From: Clostridia bacterium
GTDB taxonomy: Bacteria; Bacillota; Clostridia; Oscillospirales; CAG-272
Reading direction: 5' to 3'
DNA: 8,109 nt
NCBI GenBank assembly: GCA_017452565.1
Contig: JAFTMF010000081.1
Location: forward strand, 1 to 8,109
Shown: positions 4,853-8,109 of the stretch, one piece after another
Position numbering within the stretch: the first letter of the stretch is position 1
How the letters are laid out: each line of letters opens with the position of its first letter
Position numbers and translations under genes: made by a program
Notes under the pieces: model-generated
Database searches by the model: none
The model's input: the letters and a program-made list of their open reading frames with translations, nothing else
What the model was told of the DNA's origin: nothing

Positions 4853-4867
4853 GGAAAGGCGGTAATT

Positions 4868-7378
4868 ATGAAAACAGCAAAATGGATCTGCAATCCCACC
4901 CGTCCCAGACGGATTACGGGCAACCCTTGGGGGGATCGCAATTACAACAACCGTTCTATGACCCTTCCCGACGAGGGCGGTATCGTCTGGTTCAAGCGCG
5001 GGTTTTGGATTGAGGCAGAGGAGAGCGTCTCCATCGAGGCGGCTTCGCTGGGTATTTTTGATCTCTTCGTCAACGGCTGTCGGGTAGGCGCATTCGAGGA
5101 CGGCAACCTCGTGTTCGACGAGCTAAAGCCCGGCTGGACAGACTACAATTTCCGCACCGCTTCCTACACCTACGATCTTACCCCCTTCTGCAAAATCGGG
5201 GAGAATCTCCTCACCGTGGCACTCTCCGACGGTTGGTGGAGCGGACGGATTTCCTTCGGCAATTACGGCTGCAGAAACACTGCCTTTATGGCAGAGATCA
5301 CTATCTCCGGCGAGGATGGTGAGCGTACTATCGCCACCGGCGAGGATTGGGAGACCATCTTCGGCGGGCACATCCGCTCTGCCGACATCTACGACGGCGA
5401 GCGGGTGGATGCCACCTATCCTGCCGTGCAAGTATCGCCCGATGCTTACGACTGGACGGCGGCTACCCTCTACACCGAGGCGGATCCGCTGGTAGAACCT
5501 CTCCTTGGCCCTCCCGTTCGGGAGAAGACTCACCTCTTGCGCCGTCCCATCAGCGCAACGCTGTGGAAGGGGGCTGTGGAGGACGGCACCGCCCACGGCA
5601 AAATCAACACCATCCGCACCAAGGTGGGGGATGGCTGTGAGGCGATGACCATCCGTGCAGGGGAAACGCTGACCCTCGATTTGGGACAGAATATGGTAGG
5701 TCAGCCCCGATTCACCCTTCGGGCAGACCGTGGGGTGCAGATGACCGTGCTTTGCGGTGAGATGCTCAACGATAGCGGCGATCCCGCCCGTGGCTGTGAC
5801 GGCCCCGGAGGTAGCGTGTACATCAAGAACTACCGCACTGCCAGATCCCGTATGAGCTATATCGCCTCGGGAGAGGGGATTGAAACCTTCACTCCTGCAC
5901 ACAGCTTCTTTGGCTTCCGTTATCTGGAGATCATCGCAGACGGCGATCTTGTGCTGGAGGCGGTGGAGGGCAGGGTAGTCGGCTCGGAGATGACCGAAAC
6001 CTCCTCCTTTGCCTGCTCCGACGGCGAGGTGAACGCCCTCTATTCTAACATCCTGTGGGGAATGCGGGGCAACTATCTGTCGGTTGCCACCGACTGCCCT
6101 CAGCGAGACGAGCGTCTCGGCTGGACGGGCGATGCCCAGGTGTTCAGCGGAGCGGGGGCATATCTTGCCAATATCAACGAATTTATGGAAAAATGGCTGC
6201 GGGACGGCAGAGATTCCCAGCGTCGGGACGGCGGCTTTGCCGAGGTCTTCCCCCGCTCGCTGGAGGATCGTCCCACCAACAGCGGTGACGCCGCTTGGGC
6301 GGATGCAGGCGTGATTATCCCCAACGTCCTGCGGAGAATGTACGGCACGCCGATTTCCAAGGAACATTACGATGGCATGGAGGTCTATATGGACTTCCTC
6401 GCCTCTCTTGGGGAGGACGGACCTCGTACCACCTACGGTGACTGGCTGGCATACGATCCCACCGATCCCCGATACATCGCCATTTGCTACTACGCCTGCG
6501 ATTCTATGCTGATGGAATCCTACAGCCGTCAGCTGTCCAAGGAGACGGGGGATTATTACGACGGCAGAGCGGAGTATTACGCCGCCCTCACTGCCAAGAT
6601 CAAGGCGCACTTCTGTGATCTCTATCTGGGCACAGAGGGGCTGACCCAGCAAAGTCAGACCGCTTGCCTCTTGGCGCTGAAGTTCAAGATGCTTCCCGAG
6701 GTGTGGGTAGAGCCTACCAAGGCGCTTCTCAGAAAGCGGATCGTGGACAACGGCTATCGCCTTTCCACCGGCTTTGTGGGAACGGGAGCGCTGATGATCA
6801 CCCTGTCGGAGTACGGGATGGACGATCTCTGCTACTCCCTCCTCTTGCAGACCGCTGAGCCCTCCTGGCTCTGCTCCCTGCGTGCAGGTGCCACCACCGT
6901 GTGGGAGAGATGGAACTCTTACACCCGTGAGCGTGGCTTTGGCGACGTGGGGATGAATTCCTTCAATCACTACGCCTACGGTGCGGTGGCAGAATGGTTC
7001 TTCTCGGGAATGGCGGGCATTCGCCCCGATGAGAATGCTCCCGGCTTTGAACGGCTGATCCTCGCTCCCCGTCCCGACTTGCGCAGGGAAGAGGATATCC
7101 CCGCAGGCCAGCGGCGGATCACCTCGGTGGATGCCGCCTACGACTGCGTTCGTGGCAGAATCGAGAGCCGTTGGCACTGGGAGGATGGCAAGTTCGTCTG
7201 GGCGTTCACGATCCCTGACGGTGTGATGGCAGAGATCGAGCTGCCCCTTCCCTCGGGCGGCGATCGGTTTATGCTGAACGGTATTGACTCCACTGCCGAC
7301 ACTTTAGGTGGCAAGCAGGTGGGACGGACGGCACAGTTTGTGCTGGGCGCAGGCAGCTACCTTGTTCGGGAGTGCTGA
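4868..7378 (+). CDS. Alpha-L-rhamnosidase, glycoside hydrolase family 78
   Basis: An 836-residue enzyme expected to release terminal alpha-L-rhamnose from oligosaccharides or plant glycosides by an inverting mechanism. Domains in order: an N-terminal rhamnosidase beta-sandwich (about 35-190; LGIFDLFVNG 61-70, PGWTDY 88-93, DGWWSGRI 121-128), a second beta domain with DLGQN (271-275), the (alpha/alpha)6 catalytic barrel (about 380-725) and a C-terminal beta domain (GFERLILAPRPD, 726-737 on). The hallmark TDCPQRDERLGWTGD is at 408-422; Glu415 fits the family's general acid. GATTVWERW (674-682) carries Glu680, the likely base, and NSFNHYAYG is at 697-705. No signal peptide is seen, so it is probably cytoplasmic and acts on imported substrate. 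The start is ATG 4868 with AAAGGCGG 5 nt upstream; a frame extending back to 4730 would only translate the palindromic repeats. No rhamnose catabolic genes flank it. Nothing suggests loss of activity. Confidence 0.95.
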   Translation: MKTAKWICNPTRPRRITGNPWGDRNYNNRSMTLPDEGGIVWFKRGFWIEAEESVSIEAASLGIFDLFVNGCRVGAFEDGNLVFDELKPGWTDYNFRTASYTYDLTPFCKIGENLLTVALSDGWWSGRISFGNYGCRNTAFMAEITISGEDGERTIATGEDWETIFGGHIRSADIYDGERVDATYPAVQVSPDAYDWTAATLYTEADPLVEPLLGPPVREKTHLLRRPISATLWKGAVEDGTAHGKINTIRTKVGDGCEAMTIRAGETLTLDLGQNMVGQPRFTLRADRGVQMTVLCGEMLNDSGDPARGCDGPGGSVYIKNYRTARSRMSYIASGEGIETFTPAHSFFGFRYLEIIADGDLVLEAVEGRVVGSEMTETSSFACSDGEVNALYSNILWGMRGNYLSVATDCPQRDERLGWTGDAQVFSGAGAYLANINEFMEKWLRDGRDSQRRDGGFAEVFPRSLEDRPTNSGDAAWADAGVIIPNVLRRMYGTPISKEHYDGMEVYMDFLASLGEDGPRTTYGDWLAYDPTDPRYIAICYYACDSMLMESYSRQLSKETGDYYDGRAEYYAALTAKIKAHFCDLYLGTEGLTQQSQTACLLALKFKMLPEVWVEPTKALLRKRIVDNGYRLSTGFVGTGALMITLSEYGMDDLCYSLLLQTAEPSWLCSLRAGATTVWERWNSYTRERGFGDVGMNSFNHYAYGAVAEWFFSGMAGIRPDENAPGFERLILAPRPDLRREEDIPAGQRRITSVDAAYDCVRGRIESRWHWEDGKFVWAFTIPDGVMAEIELPLPSGGDRFMLNGIDSTADTLGGKQVGRTAQFVLGAGSYLVREC

Positions 7379-7386
7379 AAAAAGTC

Positions 7387-7415
7387 TTGACAAAACCAAA
7401 ATAATATGTTATACT
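7387..7415 (+). promoter_or_regulatory. Consensus promoter of the small membrane-protein gene
   Basis: A perfect TTGACA (7387-7392) and TATACT (7410-7415) are 17 bp apart, starting 8 nt after the rhamnosidase stop codon. The transcript should start near 7421-7422, exactly at the first arm of the leader hairpins. Confidence 0.85.
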
Positions 7416-7420
7416 AAAAA

Positions 7421-7489
7421 GGAAAGAAAGACTTTCCGACAAAATCAAAGCTCCTGTGGACGGAAGTCTGCAGGAGCTTTGCGGTTTTT
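7421..7489 (+). promoter_or_regulatory. Candidate attenuator leader with mutually exclusive hairpins
   Basis: Three pairings compete. Hairpin A is GGAAAG (7421-7426) with CTTTCC (7432-7437). Pairing B is AGACTTTCCG (7429-7438) with CGGAAGTCT (7461-7469), 9 bp with one bulged U. Hairpin C is AAAGCTCCTG (7447-7456) with CAGGAGCTTT (7471-7480), followed by GCGG and five T. B crosses C and shares bases with A, the layout of an anti-antiterminator, antiterminator and terminator. C may also simply terminate rhamnosidase read-through. The 4-nt gap before the T-tract weakens it as a terminator. Confidence 0.55.
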
Positions 7490-7519
7490 CGGGGAATTTG
7501 TCAATGGAGGGGGAACAAA

Positions 7520-7888
7520 ATGAGAATCTGCTTGGACGTCTGCCGTGTATTGAAGAAAATCCTGATTGCCCTTTGCGTGTTCCTTTTGATCGTGGTACCG
7601 CTGATCACGATGTATACCACATATGACGGCCCATCGCCATCGTTGAAAACTTTTTTTCAAGAAGTCCTTTATGTGTTGCCTCTGCTCCCCTGTTTGCTGA
7701 TGTTGATTTTTCCCGTTATCGCCGCCGAACAATGGCTGCAAACGAAGATTTGGGATCTGAGCCGTACAAAGCTGAAACGGCGGCTGTGGATTTTGGCAAT
7801 TTGCGAGATCGTTTTGCTGGCGGTCATTCTGGCAATGGTGATAATAGGCAGTGAGATAAACCATTCGCTTCTTATGTCGATTGAATGA
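7520..7888 (+). CDS. Small three-helix membrane protein, unknown function
   Basis: A 122-residue protein that I do not recognise. It has three hydrophobic segments: residues 14-33 (ILIALCVFLLIVVPLITMY), 48-68 (EVLYVLPLLPCLLMLIFPVI) and 89-110 (LWILAICEIVLLAVILAMVI). Between helices 2 and 3 lies a basic loop (KIWDLSRTKLKRRL, 76-89), which by the positive-inside rule should face the cytoplasm; the loop 34-47 would then be outside and the N-terminus inside. The start is ATG 7520, with a strong GGAGGGGG about 6 nt upstream. It has its own consensus promoter and a structured leader of about 100 nt, unusual investment for such a small gene. No clear intrinsic terminator follows. No catalytic or binding motif is visible; it could be a stress or envelope accessory protein, but that is a guess. 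Confidence 0.75.
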   Translation: MRICLDVCRVLKKILIALCVFLLIVVPLITMYTTYDGPSPSLKTFFQEVLYVLPLLPCLLMLIFPVIAAEQWLQTKIWDLSRTKLKRRLWILAICEIVLLAVILAMVIIGSEINHSLLMSIE

Positions 7889-7927
7889 AAATTTGCCCGA
7901 TCCTGAGGGTTTTCGCCTTTTCATTCG

Positions 7928-7933
7928 TATAAT
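7928..7933 (+). promoter_or_regulatory. Possible -10 box for the Cys-rich protein gene
   Basis: A perfect TATAAT, 38 nt ahead of the ATG at 7971, but with no convincing -35 (GAGGGT at 17 bp). The inverted repeat GAATGAAAA (7883-7891) and TTTTCATTC (7918-7926) ends just upstream of it and spans the preceding stop codon; it could be a weak terminator or an operator. Confidence 0.4.
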
Positions 7934-7970
7934 AGATGAAAGAATCATTTTATGGAAAGGAAACCGTACT

Positions 7971-8109
7971 ATGAAAGGCAAAGAGAAATGTACAATCCTA
8001 AAAGAAATCCGCGCGCAGATTGCCGCCGCCAACGAGATCGCGTGGGTCACCGAGGAGTGTCCCCACAAGGGCGAATGCCGCGGTACCTGCCCCAAGTGCG
8101 AGGCAGAAG
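7971..8109 (+). CDS. Small Cys-rich protein (5' part), likely metal or Fe-S binding
   Basis: The frame starts at ATG 7971 with AAAGGA 9 nt upstream and runs off the window after 46 codons. The visible part begins with a helix (KCTILKEIRAQIAAANEIAWV, 6-26) and then a cysteine cluster, ECPHKGECRGTCPKCEAE, with Cys at 30, 36, 40 and 43 (C-x5-C-x3-C-x2-C), plus Cys7. It resembles short proteins of anaerobic Firmicutes and Bacteroidetes that share the motif C-x-H-x-G-x-C-x-G-T-C-P-x-C; I know no established function. Four closely spaced cysteines and a histidine suggest zinc or an iron-sulfur cluster. Total length and remaining ligands cannot be judged here. Confidence 0.75.
   Translation, partial: MKGKEKCTILKEIRAQIAAANEIAWVTEECPHKGECRGTCPKCEAE

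Noticed and set aside
5123..7177. 684-codon open frame on the - strand
   Set aside because: It is fully antisense to the GH78 gene, with low-complexity His/Gly/Val-rich translation and no ribosome binding site or domain.

Overview
The window looks like chromosomal DNA from a gut-type, anaerobic Clostridia bacterium, most likely of the Oscillospiraceae/Ruminococcaceae kind. That is an inference from content: fairly GC-rich coding sequence with A+T-rich promoters, strong AAGGAGG-type ribosome binding sites, textbook sigma-A promoters, a GGGtGRT/NifU-like gene pair, a GH78 alpha-L-rhamnosidase, a cell-surface lectin-like protein with a Thr/Pro linker, and short palindromic repeats of a type I associate with these genomes.

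Layout. Positions 2-718 (+) hold the 3' end of a surface-anchored protein: a concanavalin-like beta-sandwich domain, a linker and a C-terminal membrane anchor, closed by a perfect intrinsic terminator. Positions 766-995 (-) hold a decayed N-terminal fragment of a tyrosine recombinase, headed by a 42-nt palindromic hairpin. Positions 1168-2898 (-) are a two-gene operon, a NifU-like scaffold-domain protein followed 18 bp later by a GGGtGRT protein, with a near-consensus promoter at 2986-3014. Positions 3124-3360 (-) encode a 78-aa XRE-type repressor with GTGATA-type half-sites around its promoter. Positions 3440-3812 are non-coding and rich in repeats. Positions 3813-4526 (-) encode a PnuC-family vitamin transporter behind a leader of about 98 nt that contains an intrinsic terminator, so it is a candidate riboswitch or attenuator. 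Divergently, 4868-7378 (+) encodes a full-length cytoplasmic GH78 alpha-L-rhamnosidase whose 5' UTR consists largely of three palindromes. Positions 7520-7888 (+) encode a small three-helix membrane protein behind a leader with mutually exclusive hairpins. The window ends inside a small Cys-rich protein (7971 onward).

How the genes relate. The lectin-domain protein and the rhamnosidase fit a plant- or microbial-glycan degrader, but no rhamnose transport or catabolism genes are present, so no complete pathway can be drawn. The NifU-like/GGGtGRT pair is the clearest conserved unit of unknown function. The main regulatory interest lies in the pnuC leader, the leader at 7421-7489, and a shared inverted repeat between the divergent pnuC and rhamnosidase promoters. 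No CRISPR array, rRNA, tRNA or intact mobile element was seen.
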